Below, piece by piece: positions 44,429 through 52,946 of a stretch of 64,000 nt of DNA. The number at the start of each line of letters is the position of its first letter. Position 1 is the first letter of the stretch. The notes beneath the pieces are model-generated. The model did no database searches. It saw only the letters and a list, made by a program, of their open reading frames with translations, and had not been told where the DNA came from. Both the position numbers and the translations under genes were made by a program. Source of the stretch: Bacteroidia bacterium (GTDB taxonomy: Bacteria > Bacteroidota > Bacteroidia > Flavobacteriales > Flavobacteriaceae); NCBI GenBank assembly GCA_030431055.1, contig JAUIJA010000002.1:237742-301741 (forward strand), read 5' to 3'.

Positions 44429-45811
44429 TTATTCAAAGTCAACTTTAACTTTATCTGTTTTCAGCTTTGCTTGCAACCATTTTTTATACTTTTCAGTTTC
44501 TTCCTCTTTAGCTTTTTTACTTAAATCTTTATTCCATTTAATTAAAAAGTAAGGAATTGTATCTATTTTCTTAAAATTGGTTTGTAAAATATTGTGATAC
44601 TCTACTCCTTCAACATTTTCGTTCAAGCTTTTTATTTCATCAGAAACATCAACAAAAGACACATTTGAACCATGGCTTAATTTAGATTTCAAACTAAAAA
44701 TCTCTTTATCCTTTTCAAGCAACTGTTCTTCTTTTTTCATTAACAATTGTTGGGTTGTTAAATACGAATTTTCAATATCATTTAACCTAGAAAGTGTTTT
44801 TTCACTCTGTAAATCTTGTACACATTTTACAGAAATATTTTCAAAACCGAAGCCTTTCAATTTATTTTCAAGATGTGCTATTTCCTTTTCTTCCAAATTT
44901 TCTCCTAAAACTGCAAAACTCACTCTTTGCTCCTCAAAATCGGTTTGAATATCTAAAACACCAATTCCTTTTTCTTCTTTTAATTCTGCAAGTACTAATC
45001 CTACTTTTTGTTCAAAATCTGATTTTTTATACAACTTATAAAAGAAATATACACTTGGGATAAAAATAGCTAATGCTAAAAAGGTTAAAATTTGAGAAAT
45101 TCTTTTTTTGCGCTTTGCATCAGCATATTCTTTTAATGGGAAACGCAAAAATTTAACCACTAAATAAGTAGAAGTTGCAATAAAAATAGTGTTTATCGTA
45201 AACAAAAACATTGCACCACCAAAATACATCCATTTCCCTGTTGCTAAACCATAACCTGCTGTACATAATGGTGGCATTAATGCTGTAGCAATTGCGACAC
45301 CAGCAATTGTATTTGTAGAACGATTTCTACGACTTAAAGCAACAATTAAAGCCAAACCACCCGAAAGCGCAATTATAATATCTAAAACACTAGGAGAAGT
45401 TCTTGCTACTAATTCTGGAGTTTCATTTTGGAATAACGGAACACTAAAAAACAAAAATGACGTTGCTAAACTCAAGACAACCATTACCCCAAAATTCTTT
45501 AAAGATTTTCGAAGTAAATCGGTATCGTAAATCCCTAGAGCAAGACCCATTCCTAAAATTGGACCCATTAATGGAGAAATTAACATGGCTCCAATTACAA
45601 CAGCAGTTGAACTCGTATTCAATCCTGTTGAAGCTATCAAAATAGAAAAGACTAAAATCCATGCGTTTTGTCCACGCATATCAACACCAGCTTTAATATC
45701 ATCGATTGTTGCGTGTCTATCAGTATCGTGAAAAATATCGAAAGTTTCTTTTAAAAAAACTTTGAAATAAGAAACCGCTTCTGAAAAAGCATTTTTATTT
45801 TGATTCTCCAT
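44429..45811 (-). CDS. DUF389 (TIGR00341) membrane protein
   Basis: A 460-residue protein. Residues about 45-250 hold the DUF389 membrane core (AWILVFSILIASTGLNTSSTAVVIGAMLISPLMGPILGMGLALGIYD, IAGVAIATALMPPLCTAGYGLATG). A long cytoplasmic C-terminal half with a coiled coil (NDIENSYLTTQQLLMKKEEQLLEKDKEIFSLKSKLS) follows. Function unknown; some relatives are called hydrophobic TIGR00341 proteins. It starts 2 bases after the mannose-1-phosphate guanylyltransferase stop. Confidence 0.88.
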   Translation of the reverse strand: MENQNKNAFSEAVSYFKVFLKETFDIFHDTDRHATIDDIKAGVDMRGQNAWILVFSILIASTGLNTSSTAVVIGAMLISPLMGPILGMGLALGIYDTDLLRKSLKNFGVMVVLSLATSFLFFSVPLFQNETPELVARTSPSVLDIIIALSGGLALIVALSRRNRSTNTIAGVAIATALMPPLCTAGYGLATGKWMYFGGAMFLFTINTIFIATSTYLVVKFLRFPLKEYADAKRKKRISQILTFLALAIFIPSVYFFYKLYKKSDFEQKVGLVLAELKEEKGIGVLDIQTDFEEQRVSFAVLGENLEEKEIAHLENKLKGFGFENISVKCVQDLQSEKTLSRLNDIENSYLTTQQLLMKKEEQLLEKDKEIFSLKSKLSHGSNVSFVDVSDEIKSLNENVEGVEYHNILQTNFKKIDTIPYFLIKWNKDLSKKAKEEETEKYKKWLQAKLKTDKVKVDFE

Positions 45812-45813
45812 TT

Positions 45814-46869
45814 TTATTTCAATTTAGAAACAATTTTTTTAATTTCTTGTTCTTTACTTTTTGGGTAAATTAACAAGGTATCGTCTTTATCTACAATAAT
45901 ATAATCGTCTAATCCATCAACAACAACTAGCTTTTTACCTTCTGCTCTAATAATATTATTTGAAGCATTTTCTAATAAAACTGTTGCATTAACTACTGCG
46001 TTATTGTCCTGGTCTTTATCTAACTTTTCATGTAGCGAACCCCAAGTTCCCAAATCATTCCAATCGAAAGTAGCAGGCAACACAAAAACATTATGTGCTT
46101 TTTCTAAAATGGCATAGTCAATTGAAATATTCTCGGCTTTTTCATAGTTTTCATTTATAAACGGACGTTCATCAGCAATTTGATAAAAGTCGTAACCATC
46201 TTGAAATAAATTATTCATCACTGGTTGGAAATGTTCAAAGGCATTGGTTATACTTTTTACACTCCAAATAAAAATTCCTCCGTTCCAAAGGAAATTACCA
46301 CTATTTAAAAACGCTTTTGCCGTTTCATAATCTGGTTTTTCTCTGAATTGTTGAACCTTTTTAATTGAACTTTCATCATTTTTATCAAATTCGATATAAC
46401 CAAAACCTGTGTTTGGATACGTTGGCTGAATTCCAAGCGTCATTAAAGCATCGTGTTTTTCACAATAATCAAACGATTGTTGTACATTTTGCACAAAAGC
46501 ATTTTCATCTTCAATCCAATGATCAGAAGGTGCAACTATCATTACCGCATTTGGATTTTCCTTTTTAATTTTTAGCGAAGCATACAAAATACAAGGCGCA
46601 GTATTACGCATTGCCGGTTCTAAAACAACTTGTTCCGGTTTTATAGCTGGTAATTGTTCTAAAACTAAATCGTTATATTTTTCATTTGTTAGCACTAAAA
46701 TATTCTCAGCTGGAATGAGTTTACTTAACCTCGAAAACGTTTTTTGAAGTAAAGTAAATCCAGTTCCTAACATATCGTGAAACTGTTTTGGAAATTCAGT
46801 TGTGCTTACAGGCCAAAATCGCGAACCAACTCCGCCAGCCATTATAATTGCGTAATAATTTTTGTTCAT
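45814..46869 (-). CDS. manC: Mannose-1-phosphate guanylyltransferase
   Basis: 351 residues, nucleotidyltransferase fold: YAIIMAGGVGSRFWPVSTTEFPKQFHDMLG, the catalytic region VMIVAPSDHWIEDE and VQQFREKPDYETAKAFL, then FDWNDLGTWGSL. It makes GDP-mannose from mannose-1-phosphate and GTP for glycan synthesis. It lacks the phosphomannose isomerase domain of bifunctional ManC forms. The gene follows the SprT-like gene by 5 bases. Confidence 0.93.
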   Translation of the reverse strand: MNKNYYAIIMAGGVGSRFWPVSTTEFPKQFHDMLGTGFTLLQKTFSRLSKLIPAENILVLTNEKYNDLVLEQLPAIKPEQVVLEPAMRNTAPCILYASLKIKKENPNAVMIVAPSDHWIEDENAFVQNVQQSFDYCEKHDALMTLGIQPTYPNTGFGYIEFDKNDESSIKKVQQFREKPDYETAKAFLNSGNFLWNGGIFIWSVKSITNAFEHFQPVMNNLFQDGYDFYQIADERPFINENYEKAENISIDYAILEKAHNVFVLPATFDWNDLGTWGSLHEKLDKDQDNNAVVNATVLLENASNNIIRAEGKKLVVVDGLDDYIIVDKDDTLLIYPKSKEQEIKKIVSKLK

Positions 46870-46874
46870 TTTAA

Positions 46875-47477
46875 TTAATTTGGTAATAATTCTACCTCAG
46901 CATTTGGTTGAAACAAATACATTTTTCCTGATGAGAGTTCTAAACATTCATAACGTTTTACTCGAAGCGCCATTTTTTTAAACACTCTTCCGTTGTGAAT
47001 TCTAAATTTTGCTCCAACAGGTATTTCAAAGATATAATTTTTATCGCTTTGTTTTACATCGTATTCTTTTAAGGCTACACTTAAAACTGCATCGGTATCA
47101 CTGCTTGCTTTCGGATTACGGAAATGTCTTGCTAAAAGTGGCAACAGTTGGTTTGGAAAAATTTCTGGTCGAATAAACGGAACCATCAATTGTTGAAATG
47201 TATATTTCCATTCTTTTCCATGTGGCTTTATATTTCGGCCAAACTTCTCAAATGCAACTAAATGTGCAATCTCGTGTGTAAGCGTAATTAGAAATCGGTA
47301 TTTATTTAAATTAGAATTAACCGTAATTAAATGATAACCTTGGGCGTCTTTTCGATAATCACCATGACGCGTTACTCGTTCATTTACAATTTTAAGATGC
47401 ACGTGATTGGTTTTGATTAACTCAAAACAGGGTTGAACTGCGTGTTCAGGAAGATATTTTTGGAGAATAGTTATCAA
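46875..47477 (-). CDS. SprT-like zinc metallopeptidase domain protein
   Basis: 200 residues, TTG start (MITILQKYLPEHAVQPCFELIKTNHVHLKI). The zinc motif is LTHEIAHLVAFEKFGRNIKPHGKEWK (HExxH with a later His), as in SprT-like/Spartan-family proteins. There are no Cys zinc-ribbon pairs at the C-terminus, only a beta-rich tail. Substrate unknown. Its start codon directly abuts the inserted four-helix-bundle element, which may have displaced its original upstream region. Confidence 0.85.
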   Translation of the reverse strand: MITILQKYLPEHAVQPCFELIKTNHVHLKIVNERVTRHGDYRKDAQGYHLITVNSNLNKYRFLITLTHEIAHLVAFEKFGRNIKPHGKEWKYTFQQLMVPFIRPEIFPNQLLPLLARHFRNPKASSDTDAVLSVALKEYDVKQSDKNYIFEIPVGAKFRIHNGRVFKKMALRVKRYECLELSSGKMYLFQPNAEVELLPN

Positions 47478-47883
47478 TTAAAAATTATGAATTATGAGCT
47501 ATGAGTTATTCTTCTTCGAAGTTATAATAATACTTCTTAAAATCTTTAAAACTTCATTACATTGAGGATAAATAGAGTTAAACTCATCTACAGTAATATA
47601 ATTTGTTTCTTTTAACAACTCTAACCAATACATAGTTTCGTCACATTCCTTCTGAGAAATTGAAAGTTTGTGAATAAAATCAGCCTTACATTGAGCGTTA
47701 ATTGCTTCGCGAATATTTGCTCCAACAGAAGTTACAGAACGAAGAAATTGTTTACTTAAAACATATTCTTTCTTTTTATCAATTAAATTTTTATAATAAC
47801 TAACTCCTAAAACCGCTAATTCAAAACTCTTTATTTTAATTATGCTTTGACTCATAACTTATAATTTAAAACTCATAATTAAA
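47478..47883. mobile_element. Inserted cassette: four-helix-bundle gene between inverted repeats
   Basis: The left flank (AATTATGAGCTATGAGT, 47490s) and right flank (ACTCATAACTTATAATT, 47852-47868) are inverted copies with two mismatches over 17 bases. They enclose one gene and end exactly at the TTG start of the SprT-like gene and the stop of the SDR gene. The arrangement suggests insertion of a small cassette. No transposase is present, so any movement would have to be in trans. Confidence 0.45.
47499..47855 (-). CDS. Four-helix-bundle protein (23S rRNA intervening-sequence protein family)
   Basis: 118 residues of the family that also includes proteins encoded in 23S rRNA intervening sequences (TIGR02436): FELAVLGVSYYKNLIDKKKEYVLSKQFLRSVTSVGANIREAINAQCKADFIHKLSISQKECDETMYWLELLKETNYI. 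The GANIREA motif is diagnostic. Related proteins form pentameric bundles; cellular role unknown. It is flanked by inverted AT-rich repeats that look like cassette ends. Confidence 0.92.
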   Translation of the reverse strand: MSQSIIKIKSFELAVLGVSYYKNLIDKKKEYVLSKQFLRSVTSVGANIREAINAQCKADFIHKLSISQKECDETMYWLELLKETNYITVDEFNSIYPQCNEVLKILRSIIITSKKNNS

Positions 47884-48570
47884 CTACGGAGTAGTTGAAC
47901 TTACTTGCAAAACTTTGCCGTTATAATATTTATTTCCGTTTAAACTGAAATCGAAAATATAATTTGCCATTTCTTTTGCTGAAAGCGGTGCTTCATAACC
48001 TGGAAAAGCTTCTTGTAGCATTTCGGTATTAACAGCTCCTAAAGCTAAAACATTGAAAGCTATTCCTCTTTCTTTATATTCTTCAGCTAATAATTCTGAT
48101 AAGGTGATTACAGCACCTTTACTTGATGAATAAGCAGCTAAACCTGGAAATTTCATACTCCCTTGAATTCCGCCCATCGAACTTACGGTAACAACATGAC
48201 TTCCTTTATTCATAAATGGAATACAAATTCGGGTTAATTCGGCAACAGCGAATACATTTACTTTGTAAACTTGCTCAAAATCGGTAGTGGTTAACTGTTC
48301 GAAAGGTTTATTAATTAGTAATCCAGCATTATTGATTAATATATCAACTTTATTATTCCACGAATTTTCAATAAAACTTTCAACTTGATTCAAGTCTTCC
48401 GACTTTGAAATATCAAGCGATAAACAAGTAATATTTTGATGTTCAATTAGTTCTTTTTTTGTTTTACGAGAAATCGCTAAAACTTGGTGACCAGAATTTG
48501 CAAATTGCAAAGCTAACTCGAAACCAATTCCGCGAGAAGTTCCCGTAATGATTACATTTTTACTTTTCAT
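47884..48570 (-). CDS. Short-chain dehydrogenase/reductase
   Basis: 228 residues, Rossmann fold. The cofactor motif is ITGTSRGIGFELAL, then INNAGLL, the catalytic Ser in VTVSSMGG and the YxxxK pair in AAYSSSKGAVIT. NAD(P)-dependent oxidoreductase with unknown substrate. Its start overlaps the end of the M28 peptidase gene by 11 bases, so the two are translationally coupled. Confidence 0.92.
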   Translation of the reverse strand: MKSKNVIITGTSRGIGFELALQFANSGHQVLAISRKTKKELIEHQNITCLSLDISKSEDLNQVESFIENSWNNKVDILINNAGLLINKPFEQLTTTDFEQVYKVNVFAVAELTRICIPFMNKGSHVVTVSSMGGIQGSMKFPGLAAYSSSKGAVITLSELLAEEYKERGIAFNVLALGAVNTEMLQEAFPGYEAPLSAKEMANYIFDFSLNGNKYYNGKVLQVSSTTP

Positions 48571-49534
48571 TTAGTTGGATTTCTTTAGTTGGCGCATTCA
48601 TCATTTGTTCTAAAACTGGAATCATTTTATTGATCACATTTGCCATGTGTTCTGGTTTCATTAATTCAAACTCATCATCTGGTTGGTGATAATATTGAAA
48701 ATTTTCAAAATCGAAAGTCGAAACTGTTTGAGCAGGAACATTAAACTCGGTATAAAACGGATAATTATCAGACGCTCTAAACAATTGATATTGCGTTTGC
48801 ATTGGAATATAACCAACTAATTTTTCTCCTGCAATTGCATTAATTTTATCTGCCATATTGGTTTTTCCAAATCCAGTAATGTACATCAGCATATCATCAC
48901 GTTTCATTGGCACACCAATCATTTCAAAATTAAACATGAAGTATAAATCCATTTTATCATCATGAAGTTTTTTCGCCAAATGTTTTGAACCTAACAATCC
49001 TTTTTCTTCTGCCGAAAAGAAAACAAACAACAAACTTCTTTTGTTTACTTTATTTTTCCCGAAGTATTTAATTAATTCAGTTACTGCAGTTGAACCCGAA
49101 GCATTATCATTTGCGCCATTTCCAATATCATCTCCATTAACTGCTTTAATTCTTCCGATATGATCGTAATGCGCACCAATGATGACAAATTCGTTTTTTA
49201 ATTTTGGATCATTTCCTTCTAAATAGCCAACAATATTATAGGATGGTTTATCGAAATTAGACAATGTATCGCGATAGGTTTTGAAATAAGGTTTTAGATC
49301 ATTTTGTTTCATTAAATTTTCAAGAAAAACTGCCGCTTTTTCAATTCCTGCACTTCCAGAATCTCTTCCTTCTAATTCATCAGAAGCTAAATACGATAAT
49401 GTTGCTCCAACACTTTTTGGAGTTGAAAACATAACCGATTGTGTAGTTTCTTGCGCAACAGTTTCATTTGAAACTTGTGTTGATTTACATGAAGTAATTA
49501 ATAAAGCAACCGCGATAAATTGTGTAAATTTCAT
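48560..49534 (-). CDS. M28 family zinc peptidase, lipoprotein
   Basis: 324 residues with a lipobox ending at Cys16 (ALLITSC). Zinc-ligand regions of M28 aminopeptidases are present: VIIGAHYDHIG, GNGANDNASGSTAV, FFSAEEKGLLGS, FNFEMIG and a final His in YYHQPDDEFE. It is expected to be attached to the outer membrane and to trim peptides. It is upstream of the SDR gene and downstream of the PDH terminator. Confidence 0.92.
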   Translation of the reverse strand: MKFTQFIAVALLITSCKSTQVSNETVAQETTQSVMFSTPKSVGATLSYLASDELEGRDSGSAGIEKAAVFLENLMKQNDLKPYFKTYRDTLSNFDKPSYNIVGYLEGNDPKLKNEFVIIGAHYDHIGRIKAVNGDDIGNGANDNASGSTAVTELIKYFGKNKVNKRSLLFVFFSAEEKGLLGSKHLAKKLHDDKMDLYFMFNFEMIGVPMKRDDMLMYITGFGKTNMADKINAIAGEKLVGYIPMQTQYQLFRASDNYPFYTEFNVPAQTVSTFDFENFQYYHQPDDEFELMKPEHMANVINKMIPVLEQMMNAPTKEIQLNEK

Positions 49535-49547
49535 TTTATGTGTTTTT

Positions 49548-49582
49548 GTAAAAATAAAAAAATCCCAACAATTGTTGGGATT
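49548..49582 (-). terminator. Terminator after the PDH genes
   Basis: AATCCCAACAATTGTTGGGATT is a perfect palindrome followed on the minus strand by a T-rich tail. It separates the E2 gene from the M28 peptidase. Confidence 0.88.
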
Positions 49583-49605
49583 CTCTATATAAATATTAAC
49601 GTTTT

Positions 49606-51255
49606 TTATGCTAACATAGTTACTGGATTTTCCATAAACGATTTAAGCGTTTGTAAGAATTGAGCTCCAGTTGCTCCATCAACCGTTCTATGATCACAAG
49701 CTAAAGTAACTGTCATCGTATTTCCTACAACAATTTGTCCGTTTTTAACTACTGGTTTTTCAATAATTGCTCCAACAGATAAGATTGCTGAATTTGGTTG
49801 GTTTATAATCGAAGTAAACGATTGAATTCCGAACATTCCTAAATTTGAAATAGTAAATGTACTTCCTTCCATTTCAGCTGGCTGAATTTTCTTCGCTCTA
49901 GCTCTACCTGCCATATCTTTTACATTTGCACCAATTTGAGATAAACTCATCGCGTCTGTAAATTTCAATACAGGAACCACTAAACCATCTTCAACAGCAA
50001 CGGCAACACCAATATTTACATGATGATTTAACACCATAGCATCTTCTCTCCATTGCGAATTAACTTGTGGATGCTTTTTCAATGCCATTGCACAAGCTTT
50101 AATTACCATATCATTAAAAGAAACTTTAGTTTCTGGTAATGAGTTAATCATTCCTCGAGAAGCAATTGCATTATCCATATCTAACTCAATCGTTAAATAA
50201 TAATGTGGTGCTGTAAATTTAGATTCTCCTAAACGACGCGCAATTGTTTTACGCATTTGAGAATTTTTAATTTCTTCTTGGTAAACTTCACCAGCAGGAA
50301 CAAACGGCTTAACATCTGCAACTGCTTTAGAAGCTTCAGCAACTGCTTGTGACTTCTCGACTCCGCTCGAAGTGACAACATTAGAAGAAGCAGATGATGG
50401 TGTAAAGTTCTCTACATCACTTTTAACAATTCTTCCGTTTTCACCCGTTCCTTTTACTTGAGAAAGAATAATTCCTTTTTCTTCAGCAATTTTCTTAGCT
50501 AAAGGCGAAGCAAAAATTCTTCCTCCTGTATTTGTATTTTGAGATGTCTCTACTCCGCTCGACATGACAGTAGATGGAGTTTCTGATTTTACTTCTTCTT
50601 TTGTAGATTCTTCAGATGAACCACCAACTTTAAAGTTTGCAACTACATCAGAAACATCAGTTCCAGCAGGTCCTAAAACAGCTAAAATAGTATCAACAGG
50701 AGCAGAACCACCTTCTTCAACACCAATATACAATAATGTACCAGCGTTAAAAGATTCAAATTCCATTGTAGCTTTATCTGTTTCGATTTCAGCTAAAATA
50801 TCGCCTTCTTCAACTTTATCACCAACTTTCTTTAACCAAGTTGCTACAGTTCCCGTTGTCATTGTATCACTCAAACGAGGCATTGTAACTACTTTTACAC
50901 CTTCTGGCATTTTAAAATCAGATGATGCAGCAGGTTTTTCTTCTTTAACTTCTGCTTTTTCTTCATTAGATTCAGCAGGAGCAGTTCCTCCTTTTAATAA
51001 ATCAGAAATATCTTCTCCTTCATTACCAATTATTGCTAATAATGAATCAACTGGTGCAGTTTCTCCTTCTTGAATTCCAACATGCAATAAAGTTCCCGCA
51101 TTAAACGATTCGAACTCCATTGTAGCTTTATCCGTTTCGATTTCAGCTAAAATATCGCCTTCCTCAACTTTATCGCCAACTTTTTTTAACCAAGTTGCCA
51201 CAGTTCCTTCTGTCATTGTATCGCTTAAGCGAGGCATTGTAATAACTGTTGCCAT
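49606..51255 (-). CDS. aceF: Pyruvate dehydrogenase E2, dihydrolipoamide acetyltransferase
   Basis: 549 residues. There are two nearly identical lipoyl domains (lysine in EIETDKATMEFE, residues about 1-76 and 122-198), a peripheral-subunit-binding domain (IFASPLAKKIAEEKGIILSQVKGTGENGRIVKSDV), and the catalytic domain ending with the His motif TLACDHRTVDGATGAQFLQTL. It transfers acetyl groups to CoA. Both linkers around the subunit-binding domain contain copies of the 26-bp palindromic element, read as TSSGVEKS and MSSGVETS. It follows pdhA by 4 bases. Confidence 0.97.
   Translation of the reverse strand: MATVITMPRLSDTMTEGTVATWLKKVGDKVEEGDILAEIETDKATMEFESFNAGTLLHVGIQEGETAPVDSLLAIIGNEGEDISDLLKGGTAPAESNEEKAEVKEEKPAASSDFKMPEGVKVVTMPRLSDTMTTGTVATWLKKVGDKVEEGDILAEIETDKATMEFESFNAGTLLYIGVEEGGSAPVDTILAVLGPAGTDVSDVVANFKVGGSSEESTKEEVKSETPSTVMSSGVETSQNTNTGGRIFASPLAKKIAEEKGIILSQVKGTGENGRIVKSDVENFTPSSASSNVVTSSGVEKSQAVAEASKAVADVKPFVPAGEVYQEEIKNSQMRKTIARRLGESKFTAPHYYLTIELDMDNAIASRGMINSLPETKVSFNDMVIKACAMALKKHPQVNSQWREDAMVLNHHVNIGVAVAVEDGLVVPVLKFTDAMSLSQIGANVKDMAGRARAKKIQPAEMEGSTFTISNLGMFGIQSFTSIINQPNSAILSVGAIIEKPVVKNGQIVVGNTMTVTLACDHRTVDGATGAQFLQTLKSFMENPVTMLA
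50352..50377. repeat. 26-bp palindromic element, E2 gene copy 1
   Basis: Identical over 26 bases to the copy at 5857-5882 but read in a different codon phase (TSSGVEKS rather than SLRAESRS). It lies in the linker between the subunit-binding and catalytic domains. Confidence 0.8.
50544..50569. repeat. 26-bp palindromic element, E2 gene copy 2 (diverged)
   Basis: Aligns without gaps to the other two copies with five differences. Four of these are two compensatory base-pair changes in the stem. Encodes MSSGVETS in the linker before the subunit-binding domain. Confidence 0.75.
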
Positions 51256-51259
51256 AATC

Positions 51260-52258
51260 TTATAATTTATGAGGGATAAATGGATAATCTTCTTGTTCGT
51301 ACACTACGTCATACATTACACTCGAATCTGGATATGGAGATTCTTCTGCAAATTTTTCACATTCAGAAACTAAATCACGAACACGTTGATCGATTTCTTT
51401 AATTTCTTCCTCTGAAGCGTAGTTATTTTCTTTTATAATATCTAAAACCTGTGTAATAGGATCGATTTTTTTGTACTCTTCAACTTCATCTTTCGTTCTA
51501 TAATGTTGAGCATCTGACATTGAATGACCTCTATAACGATACGTTTTCATTTCTAAGAATGTTGGGCCATCACCACGACGCGCTCTTTCGATTGCTTCGT
51601 GCATTGCTTCAGCAACTTTAATAGGATTCATTCCATCAACTGGTCCACATGGCATTTCGTAACCTAAACCAAGTTTCCAAATATCTGTATGATTTGCAGT
51701 TCTTTCAACCGAAGTTCCCATTGCGTATTGGTTATTTTCAACAATAAACACAACTGGTAATTTCCAGTTCATTGCCATATTGAAAGCTTCGTGTAAAGAA
51801 CCTTGACGAGCAGCTCCATCACCAAAATAAGTTAAAGTAACTCCGCCAGTTTCAAAATATTTATCTGCGAAAGCTATTCCAGCACCTAAAGGAATTTGTC
51901 CACCAACAATACCGTGACCTCCGTAAAATCCTTTTTCTTTAGAAAAAATGTGCATAGAACCACCTAAACCTTGAGAAGTTCCTGTAGCTTTACCTAATAA
52001 TTCAGCCATTACTCTTTTTGGGTCAACCCCCATACCAATAGGCTGAACGTGATTACGATATGCCGTAATAATTTTATCTTTTGACAAGTCCATAGCATGT
52101 AAAGCACCTGCTAAAACGGCTTCTTGACCATTATATAAATGAAGAAATCCTCTTACTTTTTGCTGAATATATAACGCAGCTAATTTGTCTTCGAATTTTC
52201 TCCAAAACTGCATATCCTCATACCACTTTAGGTAAATTTCTTTTGTTATTGGCTTCAT
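51260..52258 (-). CDS. pdhA: Pyruvate dehydrogenase E1 component, alpha subunit
   Basis: 332 residues. The thiamine diphosphate motif is TYFGDGAARQGSLHEAFNMAMNWKLPVVFIVENN (GDG...NN). The phosphorylation-loop-like region YRYRGHSMSDAQHYRTKDEV is also typical. It decarboxylates pyruvate together with the beta subunit, whose gene is not adjacent. The operon is pdhA-aceF with a good promoter upstream. Confidence 0.96.
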   Translation of the reverse strand: MKPITKEIYLKWYEDMQFWRKFEDKLAALYIQQKVRGFLHLYNGQEAVLAGALHAMDLSKDKIITAYRNHVQPIGMGVDPKRVMAELLGKATGTSQGLGGSMHIFSKEKGFYGGHGIVGGQIPLGAGIAFADKYFETGGVTLTYFGDGAARQGSLHEAFNMAMNWKLPVVFIVENNQYAMGTSVERTANHTDIWKLGLGYEMPCGPVDGMNPIKVAEAMHEAIERARRGDGPTFLEMKTYRYRGHSMSDAQHYRTKDEVEEYKKIDPITQVLDIIKENNYASEEEIKEIDQRVRDLVSECEKFAEESPYPDSSVMYDVVYEQEDYPFIPHKL

Positions 52259-52311
52259 CTGTTTAGTTTGTTAAATTGACTTTTTAAAAAAATCAGAAAA
52301 TATATAATTAG

Positions 52312-52339
52312 CAAAAATACTACTTCAAGCCATATTCAA
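52312..52339 (-). promoter_or_regulatory. Promoter of pdhA-aceF
   Basis: On the minus strand TTG (52339-52337), a 17-base spacer, then TATTTTTG (52319-52312), 53 bases before the pdhA ATG. Confidence 0.65.
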
Positions 52340-52401
52340 AAAATAAATTTTAATGAATTTTATCGCTTTTTGTGAATTTTTATCATTTTCACCTTAAAAA
52401 A

Positions 52402-52884
52402 TTACAAGTAATTTTTATCAAACAATAAGGGAAGTAAATCTTTTAATGAATTTGATTTAATAATTTCTCCTTTTCCACCCATAAAATAAATCTCAATAGG
52501 TGATTCTTGTTTGATTTCATATTCTGCAATTGATTGCCTACAAGAACCACAAGGAGGAATAGGTTTATCCAGCTCTTTTTCTTCTGGGGAAGCTGAAATA
52601 AATATCTTCTCTACTTTAGCATTAGGAAAATTAGCACCAGCATAAAAAATCGCAACTCTTTCTGCACAAAGTCCAGACGGATACGCTGCATTTTCTTGAT
52701 TTGTTCCTGTTACTATTTCGCCATTATCTAAAAGTAAAACTGCGCCTACTTGAAATTTAGAATAAGGAGCATACGCTTGCTTTCTAACTTCAACAGCTTT
52801 CTTCATTAAATCAGTTTCACGTTCGTTTAATTCTTCTATAGAATCAAAAACTGTGAAATTTGTTATAAGTGAAATTTGCTTCAT
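52402..52884 (-). CDS. cdd: Cytidine deaminase
   Basis: 160 residues. The zinc-binding and catalytic residues are Cys73 and Glu75 in GLCAERVAIF plus Cys112 and Cys115 in PPCGSCRQ, as in homotetrameric cytidine deaminases; substrate pocket YAPYSKFQVGAVL. It converts cytidine or deoxycytidine to uridine forms. It starts immediately after the porV terminator, so little promoter space is available; some read-through is possible. Confidence 0.95.
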   Translation of the reverse strand: MKQISLITNFTVFDSIEELNERETDLMKKAVEVRKQAYAPYSKFQVGAVLLLDNGEIVTGTNQENAAYPSGLCAERVAIFYAGANFPNAKVEKIFISASPEEKELDKPIPPCGSCRQSIAEYEIKQESPIEIYFMGGKGEIIKSNSLKDLLPLLFDKNYL

Positions 52885-52890
52885 ATTTTA

Positions 52891-52924
52891 GGAAAAAAAA
52901 TCCAAATTCAATTGAATTTGGATT
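52891..52924 (-). terminator. Terminator after porV
   Basis: AATCCAAATTCAATTGAATT plus TGGATT is a perfect palindrome. On the minus strand it ends in eight T. Confidence 0.9.
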
Positions 52925-52946
52925 ATAAATTTAACTATTTATTATT

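Noticed and set aside
50564-51073. 169-residue plus-strand ORF opposite the E2 gene
   Set aside because: Ser/Pro/Val-rich shadow caused by the repetitive lipoyl and linker codons on the other strand.
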